From positions 1-5,077 of the forward strand of contig DAOVUR010000148.1 of assembly GCA_030632465.1 (NCBI GenBank): 5,077 bases of DNA. Reading direction: 5' to 3'. The notes beneath the pieces are model-generated. The model ran no database searches. It was given only the letters and a program-made list of their open reading frames with translations, and was not told where the DNA came from. Within the stretch, counting starts at the first letter, position 1; each line of letters opens with the position of its first letter. A program made the position numbers and the translations under genes. This DNA is from a bacterium (lineage in GTDB: Bacteria > Verrucomicrobiota > Kiritimatiellia > UBA8416 > CAMZLY01). Of the stretch, positions 1 through 5,077 are shown in pieces.

Positions 1-1
1 A

Positions 2-499
2 GGCGCACTACTGGCGTGGATGACAATTGCAGAAAATGTCGCCTTACCATTAAGAGAACATACGGATTTGGATGAAAAAAACATACTTGATAAAGTTTTT
101 GAGGCTCTAGAAATGGTGGGCCTAGAAAATGACTCAGATAAATTACCAGCAAATATATCTGGCGGCATGATGAAGCGTGCTGGCCTAGCTAGAGCAATCA
201 TTGAGTCACCAGAAATCATTCTTTATGACGAGCCCACATCCGGCCTAGACCCAGTAACATCACGCCATATAGATAAACTGATAGTTTCCCTCAAAGATGA
301 AATGAACGGGACCGGCATCGTCGTAACTCATGACCTACACAGTGCCCTATCTATCGGAACAAGAATAGCTATGCTCTACCACGGTGATATTATTGAACTC
401 GCAACACCGGAAGATTTCGTAAACTCTTCAAGCGAAGAAGTAAAAGAGTTTCTTGCTGCACAATATATAACGCGCCAAGGCGCTTGGGAAAGGAAATAA
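2..499 (+). CDS. mlaF: MlaF-like ABC transporter ATP-binding protein, 5'-truncated by window edge
   Basis: This is the cytoplasmic ATPase subunit of an MlaEFD-type phospholipid transporter, which powers lipid movement between inner and outer membrane. The reading frame is open from base 2 (GALLAWMTIAENVALPLREH), so the ATG at 20 is an internal methionine and the Walker A part lies upstream of the window. Visible ABC elements are the segment after the Q-loop (GALL..MTIAENVALPLREHT, very MlaF-like), the ABC signature ISGGMMKRAGLARAI starting at 155, Walker B IILYDEP at 215-235 followed by the D-loop SGLDP, and the H-loop histidine of VVTHD at 329-331. The MlaF-type GGM-x-(K/R)RA signature and the MCE gene 2 bp downstream separate it from general ABC ATPases. 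It ends at TAA 497-499. The permease gene mlaE is probably upstream (inference). Confidence in the family is high; the exact substrate is not shown by the sequence. Confidence 0.93.
   Translation, partial: GALLAWMTIAENVALPLREHTDLDEKNILDKVFEALEMVGLENDSDKLPANISGGMMKRAGLARAIIESPEIILYDEPTSGLDPVTSRHIDKLIVSLKDEMNGTGIVVTHDLHSALSIGTRIAMLYHGDIIELATPEDFVNSSSEEVKEFLAAQYITRQGAWERK
490..495 (+). promoter_or_regulatory. Ribosome binding site of mlaD
   Basis: AAGGAA lies 6 bases before the ATG at 502 and overlaps the last codons of mlaF. It decides the mlaD start: the longer in-frame alternative begins with TTG at 484, inside mlaF, and has no comparable site in front of it. Confidence 0.7.
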
Positions 500-501
500 T
501 A

Positions 502-1503
502 ATGAGAAAAGACTGCGTTGCACGTGAGCTCACAATGGAAGCTATTGTTGGCGTTTTTATGGTAATGATCCTGCTAGGATTAGGATATTTCACAATCATC
601 CTTTCTAGTAATAAAATATTTAAAAAAGAATACCCGATCAATATCACGTTTCAAAGAGTCATGGGAATTCGCAATGGTGACAGTATCGTTGTGCGCGGAA
701 TGACAGCTGGCAAAGTTACTGATATAAAACTATTCCATGACGGAGTACTCGTAACCGGCACACTTGATGCCGAATTGATATTACATAAAGGTTACAAAAT
801 ATCAATTGCACAAACGTCCATTCTCGGTGGCCGCCAACTGGAGATAGACACAGGCCCACTTAACGCAGAGAAACTACCACCAGAAACAGTGTTTGATGGT
901 GTCATTCCACACGACATAATGGCAGATGCCGGCGAAGTAATAAATTCACTTAAAGCAAGTATGGTCGACGGCAATGCAATTGAAAATCTAAGTAAAGCTT
1001 CCGATAACCTATACCAAATCTCAGAACGATTAAGTAAAGGTGAAGGTTTTATAGGAAAACTGTTATCCAATGATGAATCAATGTATGATGACTTAGCAGC
1101 TAGTATGACATCTTTACGCAAACTTACCGGTCGACTAGAGTCAGGCAAAGGGACAATTGGTAAATTATTATCTGAGGATGAAACCATGTACAATGATTTA
1201 TCAGCTAGCATAGCTTCCCTCCATAAACTAACCGACAGACTAGAGTCTGGCAAAGGTACGCTTGGACATCTCCTATCTGAAGATGACACGATGTATAACG
1301 ACCTAGCAAGCACAATGGCATCACTAAAAGTAGTCACTAAGCATCTTGAGGATGGCGATGGTCTACTAGGTAAAATGCTCACAGATGATGAACTCTACAA
1401 CCAGCTCAGCGGAATTATCAACGAAGCAATGGAAGTACTTGACGACTACCGCGAAACCTCACCCGTCGTAACCTTTACCAGCATCTTCTTCGGGGCCTTA
1501 TAA
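502..1503 (+). CDS. mlaD: MlaD-like MCE-domain lipid transport protein with four C-terminal 35-residue repeats
   Basis: This is the substrate-binding, membrane-anchored subunit of an MlaEFD-type ABC transporter; MCE proteins form hexameric rings in the periplasm through which lipid passes. The 333-residue protein starts at ATG 502, 2 bp after the mlaF stop, with a good AAGGAA site. Residues about 14-34 (AIVGVFMVMILLGLGYFTIIL) form one transmembrane anchor. Residues about 45-120 are the MCE domain, with the typical VMGIRNGDSIVVRGMTAGKV and SILGGRQLEID stretches. Residues 176 to about 315 hold four tandem units built on R-L-x-x-G-x-G-x-(I/L)-G-x-L-L-S-x-D-x-x-M-Y-x-D-L. The C-terminus is hydrophobic (VVTFTSIFFGAL). 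E. coli MlaD is about 183 residues; the extra length is mostly the repeats, which are probably helical and extend the pore or contact a partner (inference). No mlaC, mlaB or further mce gene follows: the next gene converges on it. Confidence 0.92.
   Translation: MRKDCVARELTMEAIVGVFMVMILLGLGYFTIILSSNKIFKKEYPINITFQRVMGIRNGDSIVVRGMTAGKVTDIKLFHDGVLVTGTLDAELILHKGYKISIAQTSILGGRQLEIDTGPLNAEKLPPETVFDGVIPHDIMADAGEVINSLKASMVDGNAIENLSKASDNLYQISERLSKGEGFIGKLLSNDESMYDDLAASMTSLRKLTGRLESGKGTIGKLLSEDETMYNDLSASIASLHKLTDRLESGKGTLGHLLSEDDTMYNDLASTMASLKVVTKHLEDGDGLLGKMLTDDELYNQLSGIINEAMEVLDDYRETSPVVTFTSIFFGAL
1027..1446 (+). repeat. Four in-frame tandem repeats of 105 bp (35 codons) within mlaD
   Basis: Units start at 1027, 1132, 1237 and 1342, exactly 105 bp apart. 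At protein level units 1 and 2 share 23 of 35 residues, and units 2 and 3 share 24 of 35. Unit 4 is the most diverged and is one residue shorter around DDELYNQL. At DNA level the units differ at many synonymous sites, so the duplication is old and the repeats are kept by selection on the protein rather than being a recent slippage product. The core G-(K/E)-G-x-(I/L)-G-K-L-L and the M-Y-x-D-L motif are the best conserved parts. Confidence 0.9.
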
Positions 1504-1505
1504 AA

Positions 1506-1533
1506 CAGAAGTCAGGAGTCAGAGATCAGAAGT
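1506..1533 (+). repeat. Heptanucleotide array, CAGAAGT type, behind mlaD
   Basis: Four copies of a 7-bp unit (CAGAAGT, CAGGAGT, CAGAGAT, CAGAAGT) start at 1506, 1513, 1520 and 1527. A decayed fifth (CGGGAAA) follows at 1534. The array begins 2 bp after the mlaD stop codon. Short heptad repeats of this general kind are known as STRR sequences in cyanobacteria, and I recall AGTCAGG/AGTCAGA strings in other genomes; whether they are related is not shown here. Function is unknown. Confidence 0.75.
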
Positions 1534-1579
1534 CGGGAAAGAAGATTATCTACTTTTTATTCTATCTGGACAATTTAGT

Positions 1580-1614
1580 CCAATTTTCAACTTTCAACTT
1601 TCAATTCTCAATTT
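1580..1614 (-). repeat. Heptanucleotide array, AAGTTGA type, overlapping the recD2 stop codon
   Basis: Five consecutive 7-bp units are read on the minus strand, at 1608-1614, 1601-1607, 1594-1600, 1587-1593 and 1580-1586. They are variants of AAGTTGA (AAATTGA, GAATTGA, AAGTTGA twice, AAATTGG). The recD2 stop codon TGA (1594-1596) is the end of the third unit, so the last codons of recD2 come from the array. Because TGA recurs every 7 bases, the minus strand is closed in all three frames, while the plus strand has no stop in any frame across the array. Confidence 0.8.
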
Positions 1615-3789
1615 CCCTGCAAGCGTTGTGATTCTCTGATGAGCATCTACCCGTTTAACTGCTAAACTAAGCGCCTTCCAGGTACCAATCAGCACAACCA
1701 ACTTACGTCCTCGGGTGATTGCCGTATAGATAAGATTACGCTGCAACATCATATAATGTTGCGTATGCACAGGAATAACAACACAAGGATACTCACTACC
1801 TTGACTCTTATGAATCGTTATAGCAAAAGATGGCACCAACTCATCAACTTCATTAAAACTGTACGTAACGCTACGCCCATCAAAAATAACAACAATTTCC
1901 TGATCATCCATCTTAATAGACTCTACTAACCCAATATCGCCATTAAAAACTTCTTTGTCATAATCATTCTCAATCTGCATAACCTTATCGCCAACGCGAT
2001 ACGTATAACCAAACCGCTCAATAGTATCCCCTTTAGGATTTAAGGCCGCCTGCAATTTAATATTAAGATTCTGTGCCCCCATCGCCCCACGATGCATCGG
2101 CGTAAGCACTTGAACATCATTAATAGCATTTAGTCCAAATTTTTTAGGAATATTATTACGCACCATCTGCACAACCGTATCAGCACCTTTTTCCGCATCC
2201 TCAACCTCAATAAAATAGAAATCAGAATTAACATCTGCCGCACCAGGTATCGGCATCTCACCACTATTAATACGATGCGCATTAGTAACAATATGACTCT
2301 GCGCAGCCTGCCGGAACACGTGTGTTAAGCGCTCAACAGGAAACATGTCAGACTTAATTATATCACGCAACACACTACCAGGCCCTACTGATGGTAACTG
2401 ATTAACATCACCAACTAATAACAGTGATGCAGAAGTTGGAATAGCACATACAAGTTGATGCGCAAGCTGAATATCAAGCATACTCGACTCATCAATAACA
2501 AAAACATCACCAGCCAATGGAGTCTCTTTATTATGCTTAAACCCACCAGTCCTAACATCAAACGCCAACAGTCGATGGATAGTAGTAGCCTTACAACCAC
2601 TTGTCTCGGCCAACCTTTTAGCAGCCCGTCCCGTAGGTGCCGCCAATACCACTTTAAGCTTCTTGGCCGCCAAAACTTTAATAATTGCATTAACTAAAGT
2701 CGTTTTACCTACACCAGGTCCACCCGTCATCACCACAACCTTTTCAGTAACAGCCAATGCAAGAGCTTCACACTGGGCTGGTGCCAACTCTATACCGATT
2801 TTCTCCTGACACCATATTATTGCCTTCTTGATATCAATTGGTGGACAAGGATGCTGACCTACAGCTAACGCCTTAAGATCTTTCGTAAGTTCAACCTCAG
2901 CTAGATACAGTTTTCGTAAGTATATAAGTTGAAGCCCGGAATCACTATCCTGTTCCTCTACCAAGCGCCCTAACTTAAGACCATAATCTACTGCAGTTGC
3001 TACAATTTCTTCAGGTATGTTTAGAATATCAACAGTCTTCTCTATCAACTGCTCTCGGGGAAAAGCACAATGCCCTTCTTTGGTCACTTCCTGAAGTACA
3101 TGCTCCACTCCAGCCCGTGCACGTAGCTCGCTATCCTTCTCAATCCCCATATTCATGGCAATCTGATCAGCTGATTTAAACCCAATTCCACGTATATCGC
3201 GGGAGAGACAGTATGGATCAGCCTGCACTTTTTTAATAGCCTCAGTACCATACTGCTTAAATATACGAAAAGCTCTAGCAGTACTAACGCCATTTGATAA
3301 TAAAAATGACATAATAGCACGAATTGTTACAGTCTCATTCCAGCCATCTTTAATAAGAATACGACGCATACGTCCCACACCCGGAATACGCTCTAAGAGT
3401 GATGACCTGTTTTCGATAACATCAAAAATATCCTTCCCAAACTCAGCAACTAATTTAGCGGCATAGACGGGACCAATTCCCTTAACTAGTCCTGACCCTA
3501 GAAATTTTTCTATCCCCGCCAGCGACTCTGGTGGCATAGAACTTAAAGATTCCGACTTGAATTGACGCCCATGCTGCTTATCTACAATCCAATCACCTTC
3601 AGCAACAACCCACTCGCCCGCCACAATGTTAGGCATGCTACCAATAATAGTGACCAGCTCCCGATGCCCCTTAACCTTTACACGCAATACACAGAACCCA
3701 GACTCCTCACTATGAAAAGTAACCCGTTCAACCGAACCATCAAGCTTTTCCAATTCAGTTGTTTTCTTATGTAGTCCTAATCCTGACAT
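1594..3789 (-). CDS. recD2: RecD2-type ATP-dependent DNA helicase (SF1, RecD/YrrC family)
   Basis: This is a cytoplasmic 5'-3' DNA helicase of superfamily 1B, used in DNA repair and replication-fork maintenance in bacteria without RecBCD. At 731 residues it has the long RecD2 N-terminus instead of the short E. coli RecD one. An OB-like start (residues 18-80, VTFHSEESGFCVLRVKVKG) is followed by helix-hairpin-helix segments (about 100-118 GLVKGIGPVYAAKLVAEFG, 131-146 with RIPGVGR, 195-211 with IRGIGFKSADQIA). The motor has Walker A GGPGVGKTT (356-364), motif Ia APTGRAAKRL (384-393), Walker B VIDESSM (431-437), motif III LVGDVNQLPSVGPG (458-471), FRQA (492-495), the SH3-like insert with DKVMQIENDYDKEVFNGDIG (601-620), ITIHKSQGSEYP (657-668) and motif VI YTAITRGRKL (688-697). 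All catalytic motifs look intact. The start has AGGA 6 bases upstream. The last residues (about KLRIES) are encoded by a heptad array, so the C-terminus is repeat-derived. It lies 101 bp downstream of vapC; no clear promoter is seen in the gap. Confidence 0.97.
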   Translation of the reverse strand: MSGLGLHKKTTELEKLDGSVERVTFHSEESGFCVLRVKVKGHRELVTIIGSMPNIVAGEWVVAEGDWIVDKQHGRQFKSESLSSMPPESLAGIEKFLGSGLVKGIGPVYAAKLVAEFGKDIFDVIENRSSLLERIPGVGRMRRILIKDGWNETVTIRAIMSFLLSNGVSTARAFRIFKQYGTEAIKKVQADPYCLSRDIRGIGFKSADQIAMNMGIEKDSELRARAGVEHVLQEVTKEGHCAFPREQLIEKTVDILNIPEEIVATAVDYGLKLGRLVEEQDSDSGLQLIYLRKLYLAEVELTKDLKALAVGQHPCPPIDIKKAIIWCQEKIGIELAPAQCEALALAVTEKVVVMTGGPGVGKTTLVNAIIKVLAAKKLKVVLAAPTGRAAKRLAETSGCKATTIHRLLAFDVRTGGFKHNKETPLAGDVFVIDESSMLDIQLAHQLVCAIPTSASLLLVGDVNQLPSVGPGSVLRDIIKSDMFPVERLTHVFRQAAQSHIVTNAHRINSGEMPIPGAADVNSDFYFIEVEDAEKGADTVVQMVRNNIPKKFGLNAINDVQVLTPMHRGAMGAQNLNIKLQAALNPKGDTIERFGYTYRVGDKVMQIENDYDKEVFNGDIGLVESIKMDDQEIVVIFDGRSVTYSFNEVDELVPSFAITIHKSQGSEYPCVVIPVHTQHYMMLQRNLIYTAITRGRKLVVLIGTWKALSLAVKRVDAHQRITTLAGKLRIES

Positions 3790-3795
3790 TCTTTA

Positions 3796-3799
3796 TCCT
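3796..3799 (-). promoter_or_regulatory. Ribosome binding site of recD2
   Basis: AGGA on the minus strand stands 6 bases before the ATG at 3789 and supports that start. Confidence 0.6.
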
Positions 3800-3865
3800 A
3801 TATTCTTGTGAGTAAACCGTCCTGCCTTTAAGCATCCTGCAAAGTACCAGTCGAACAGCACATTT

Positions 3866-3893
3866 TCAATTCTCAACTTTCACTTTTCAATTA
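3866..3893 (-). repeat. Heptanucleotide array, AAGTTGA type, overlapping the vapC stop codon
   Basis: Four 7-bp units are read on the minus strand: TAATTGA (3887-3893), AAAGTGA (3880-3886), AAGTTGA (3873-3879) and GAATTGA (3866-3872). A decayed unit AAATGTG follows at 3859-3865. The vapC stop codon TAA is the first three bases of the first unit. The family and orientation match the array at the recD2 end, so recD2 is bracketed by two direct copies about 2.25 kb apart. Confidence 0.75.
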
Positions 3894-4337
3894 TACGTTC
3901 TCCGCAAAGGGGTCCCACACACATTCAAAGTCTAACGAATCAAAATCTTTTTTATTTCTAGTTGCAAACTTAGTTACTCCGTTATGTTGCAATGTTACAG
4001 CAAGCCTAACATCAAAAACCCGACGATAAGCAAAATTTCTACGTGCCGCATGTTCCCACACCTGTTTCATGATATTACTACCATTTACAACATCCACTAT
4101 CGACCATTTTGGGTTTGATCGAAACCCCTGAATAACAGATACTGCCTCAGAAGCTGATAACGGTCGTTTGCAAACTACCGGATTACGCAATAAACAATAT
4201 AACTCCATTAGCACTTGCTCACACAAACAAAAGCTTTCGCATTCAGAATATTCCACAAGAAATGCATGTGCCTTTTCATAATATGGCGATGCCGAATCAC
4301 AAGCTGGAAAAAGTATATTAGTATCACAAGATATCAT
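3891..4337 (-). CDS. vapC: VapC-like PIN-domain ribonuclease toxin
   Basis: This is the toxin of a type II toxin-antitoxin pair. PIN-domain toxins are Mg2+-dependent RNases that cut tRNA or rRNA when the antitoxin is lost. In this 148-residue protein the acidic metal-binding set is complete: D5 in MISCDTNILF, E45 in EQVLMELYCLL, D109 in FDVRLAVTL, and D131 in FATRNKKDFDSL (the usual TxNxxDF motif). The length is slightly above the common 125-140. The ATG at 4337 overlaps the vapB stop as ATGA, and an AGGTGA site lies 6 bases upstream inside vapB, so translation is probably coupled. The stop TAA lies in a heptad array. RNA target cannot be read from the sequence. No sign of decay is seen, so the toxin is probably active or held by vapB. 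Confidence 0.9.
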   Translation of the reverse strand: MISCDTNILFPACDSASPYYEKAHAFLVEYSECESFCLCEQVLMELYCLLRNPVVCKRPLSASEAVSVIQGFRSNPKWSIVDVVNGSNIMKQVWEHAARRNFAYRRVFDVRLAVTLQHNGVTKFATRNKKDFDSLDFECVWDPFAENV

Positions 4338-4621
4338 TCTGCTTCACCTGCATTGTATTTAGCAGACTCTTCAGCAACCTTTAGATCTCTAACATGTAAC
4401 TCTTCACGCCAGTCAGGCACTATAAATGGATCACTACTTCCCAAAGAATGAGAAGCAGGTGGCTGCCACTTCTTGTTGGATATTCCTACATTGGGGGTCA
4501 CCGCCACCATATACTCAAGCCCCCTTCTAACAAGTTCAGTCAATGATATTTCCTTGCTAGTCGCTACATCTTGAGCAACAGCAAAAAGCCAATCCGGTAA
4601 CTGTATCTGTGTTCTTTTCAT
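4334..4621 (-). CDS. vapB: VapB-like ribbon-helix-helix antitoxin
   Basis: This is the antitoxin of the downstream PIN toxin: it binds and blocks the toxin and, in this family, represses its own promoter. From ATG 4621 the protein has 95 residues. Residues 2-8 (KRTQIQL) form the DNA-contacting beta strand of an RHH fold; residues about 10-22 and 26-40 (SLTELVRRGLEYMV) are the two helices. The rest (W52-x-P, then PDWREELHVRD at 69-79) is the likely toxin-binding tail. I chose ATG 4621 because the RHH strand begins directly after it. The longer in-frame TTG at 4657 would add 12 residues encoded by the -35 box, spacer and palindrome. No Shine-Dalgarno precedes ATG 4621; the promoter predicts a transcript that starts at or 1 base before it. 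Its stop overlaps the vapC start by 4 bp. Confidence 0.87.
   Translation of the reverse strand: MKRTQIQLPDWLFAVAQDVATSKEISLTELVRRGLEYMVAVTPNVGISNKKWQPPASHSLGSSDPFIVPDWREELHVRDLKVAEESAKYNAGEAE
4344..4349 (-). promoter_or_regulatory. Ribosome binding site of vapC, inside vapB
   Basis: AGGTGA on the minus strand stands 6 bases before the vapC ATG at 4337. It supports that start and translational coupling to vapB. Confidence 0.6.
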
Positions 4622-4623
4622 GA

Positions 4624-4636
4624 TGTATAATATACA
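4624..4636. promoter_or_regulatory. Perfect 13-bp palindrome, likely VapB operator
   Basis: TGTATAATATACA is TGTATA and TATACA around a central A. It ends 2 bp before the vapB ATG and contains the -10 box of the vapB promoter. RHH antitoxins bind short palindromes at their own promoter, so this is the natural candidate for the autoregulatory site. Binding itself is inferred. Confidence 0.6.
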
Positions 4637-4657
4637 GCGATTACAAATTGATGTCAA
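4629..4657 (-). promoter_or_regulatory. Sigma70-like promoter of vapBC
   Basis: On the minus strand a consensus -35 TTGACA (4652-4657) is followed by a 17-bp spacer and TATATT (4629-4634), one mismatch from the consensus -10. The usual distance places +1 at 4622 or 4621, that is at the A of the vapB ATG or the base before it. A second TTGACT lies 7 bp upstream of the -35 but is at the wrong spacing. Confidence 0.65.
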
Positions 4658-4703
4658 CAGTCAATACTAGCCCTGCCTCACCCTTCCCATAAAGCAGCCT
4701 TTT

Positions 4704-5077
4704 TTAATCTGCCTGCCCTGAGCCTGTCGAATGGGCGGATAACTTGCCCAACAACTCTCGCATATCTTTTGGCAACGTTGCCTCAATCTCGATCGGCTCA
4801 CCACTTACCGGATGTTTAAATTTTATTCGTGCAGCATGCAACATCTGACGCGAAACGCGCCCCTCCCATTCACGTTGCCTTTTCCTAGAACAATAGACGC
4901 TATCACCTAAAACTGGATGTCCAATATGAGACATATGAACACGTATCTGATGAGTACGCCCAGTCTCTATACGCACCTGCAAAAAACTGGATGCCTCAAA
5001 AGCTTCAAGCAGTTCATAGTGCGACACAGATTCACGACCCACTGGTGAGGTAACAGACATCTTCTTTCGATCATGAA
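4704..5077 (-). CDS. rluD: RluD/RluC-family 23S rRNA pseudouridine synthase, C-terminal part
   Basis: This enzyme converts specific uridines of 23S rRNA to pseudouridine. Only the last 123 residues are in the window; the frame stays open to the right edge (HDRKKMSVTSPVGRE), so the ATG at 5060 is an internal methionine. The catalytic HRLDxxTSG block must lie outside. Visible family blocks are LQVRIETGRTHQIRVHMSHIGHPVLGDSVY (split here as TGRTHQIRVHM and GHPVLGD) and RQMLHAARIKFKHPVSGEPIEIEATLP. RluD, RluC and related paralogues cannot be told apart from this part, so the symbol is tentative. The last residues, about SAHSTGSGQAD, are encoded by a dispersed repeat and are probably not ancestral. 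It lies 82 bp upstream of vapB on the same strand. Confidence 0.9.
   Translation of the reverse strand, partial: HDRKKMSVTSPVGRESVSHYELLEAFEASSFLQVRIETGRTHQIRVHMSHIGHPVLGDSVYCSRKRQREWEGRVSRQMLHAARIKFKHPVSGEPIEIEATLPKDMRELLGKLSAHSTGSGQAD
4716..4735. repeat. Dispersed repeat CCCTGAGCCTGTCGAATGGG in the 3' end of rluD
   Basis: The core matches a sequence I recall from many unrelated bacterial genomes (CCCTGAGCnTGTCGAAGGG and its complement). Flanking bases extend it to an imperfect hairpin: GCCC at 4715-4718 pairs with GGGC at 4733-4736, with a wobble T-G and a C-G pair outside. Read on the minus strand it gives the peptide HSTGSGQ near the end of the pseudouridine synthase. The family assignment is from memory and copy number in this genome is unknown. 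Confidence 0.65.

Noticed and set aside
484..501. Upstream TTG start for mlaD
   Set aside because: It lies inside mlaF and has no Shine-Dalgarno, while ATG 502 has a good one at the right distance.
792..1382. Long minus-strand open frame (196 codons) opposite mlaD
   Set aside because: It is the complement of the repeat-rich MCE gene. The protein is serine-rich low-complexity shadow sequence with no family signal, and the plus-strand gene is clearly real.
1567..1587. Possible terminator behind mlaD: TGGAC, 6-base loop, GTCCA, then ATTTT
   Set aside because: The stem is only 5 bp and the T-run is short and belongs to the heptad array. Too weak to call.
1506..1614. CRISPR-like or tandem repeat cluster between mlaD and recD2
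   Set aside because: Units are 7 bp with no spacers and no cas genes; these are simple heptad arrays.
2415..2697. Open frames on both strands inside recD2
   Set aside because: They overlap the Walker A to motif III region of an intact helicase gene and their translations show no domain.
3812..3842. Two GCAGGA copies 15 bp apart upstream of recD2 on the minus strand
   Set aside because: A 6-bp direct repeat is expected by chance and has no promoter or known operator around it.
4215..4451. Plus-strand open frame across the vapC-vapB junction
   Set aside because: It is antisense to two well-supported genes and has no ribosome binding site or family resemblance.
4622..4657. Upstream TTG start for vapB adding 12 residues
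   Set aside because: The extension would be encoded by the -35 box, spacer and operator palindrome, and the RHH strand begins right after ATG 4621.
4691..4705. AAAGCAGCC followed by a T-run, resembling an intrinsic terminator on the plus strand
   Set aside because: The stem would be about 4 bp (AAAG/CTTT) and no plus-strand gene ends here.

Overview
The window is AT-rich bacterial chromosomal DNA carrying six genes and very little spare sequence. It looks like a diderm (Gram-negative-type) bacterium: it has an MlaFD/MCE lipid-transport pair, which works between inner and outer membranes. It also has a RecD2-type helicase, the form usual in bacteria that lack RecBCD. An uncultured PVC-like or candidate-phylum lineage would fit the repeat content and protein style, but that placement is a guess.

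Plus strand, 2-1503: the end of an MlaF-like ABC ATPase (5' part outside the window), then, 2 bp after its stop, an MlaD-like MCE protein with one N-terminal membrane anchor. The MlaD-like protein carries four tandem 35-residue repeats after its MCE domain. The MlaE permease probably lies just upstream. The operon ends with mlaD.

Minus strand, 1594-5077, read right to left: the C-terminal part of an RluD-family pseudouridine synthase; a vapBC toxin-antitoxin pair (RHH antitoxin, then PIN RNase toxin, overlapping by 4 bp); and a complete recD2. recD2 converges on mlaD. A strong sigma70-like promoter (TTGACA-17-TATATT) lies directly in front of vapB. Its -10 box sits inside a perfect 13-bp palindrome, so the promoter and the probable autoregulatory operator are the same DNA. 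The promoter predicts an almost leaderless vapB transcript.

The most distinctive structure is in the gene ends. Three short arrays with an exact 7-bp period lie at, or overlap, the 3' ends of mlaD, recD2 and vapC. A different dispersed repeat (core CCCTGAGCCTGTCGAATGGG) lies at the 3' end of rluD. Every complete transcription-unit end in the window therefore coincides with a repeat, and no convincing intrinsic terminator is visible. At least recD2 and rluD take their last codons from the repeats. No clearly new multi-gene system is present; the genes themselves belong to known families.
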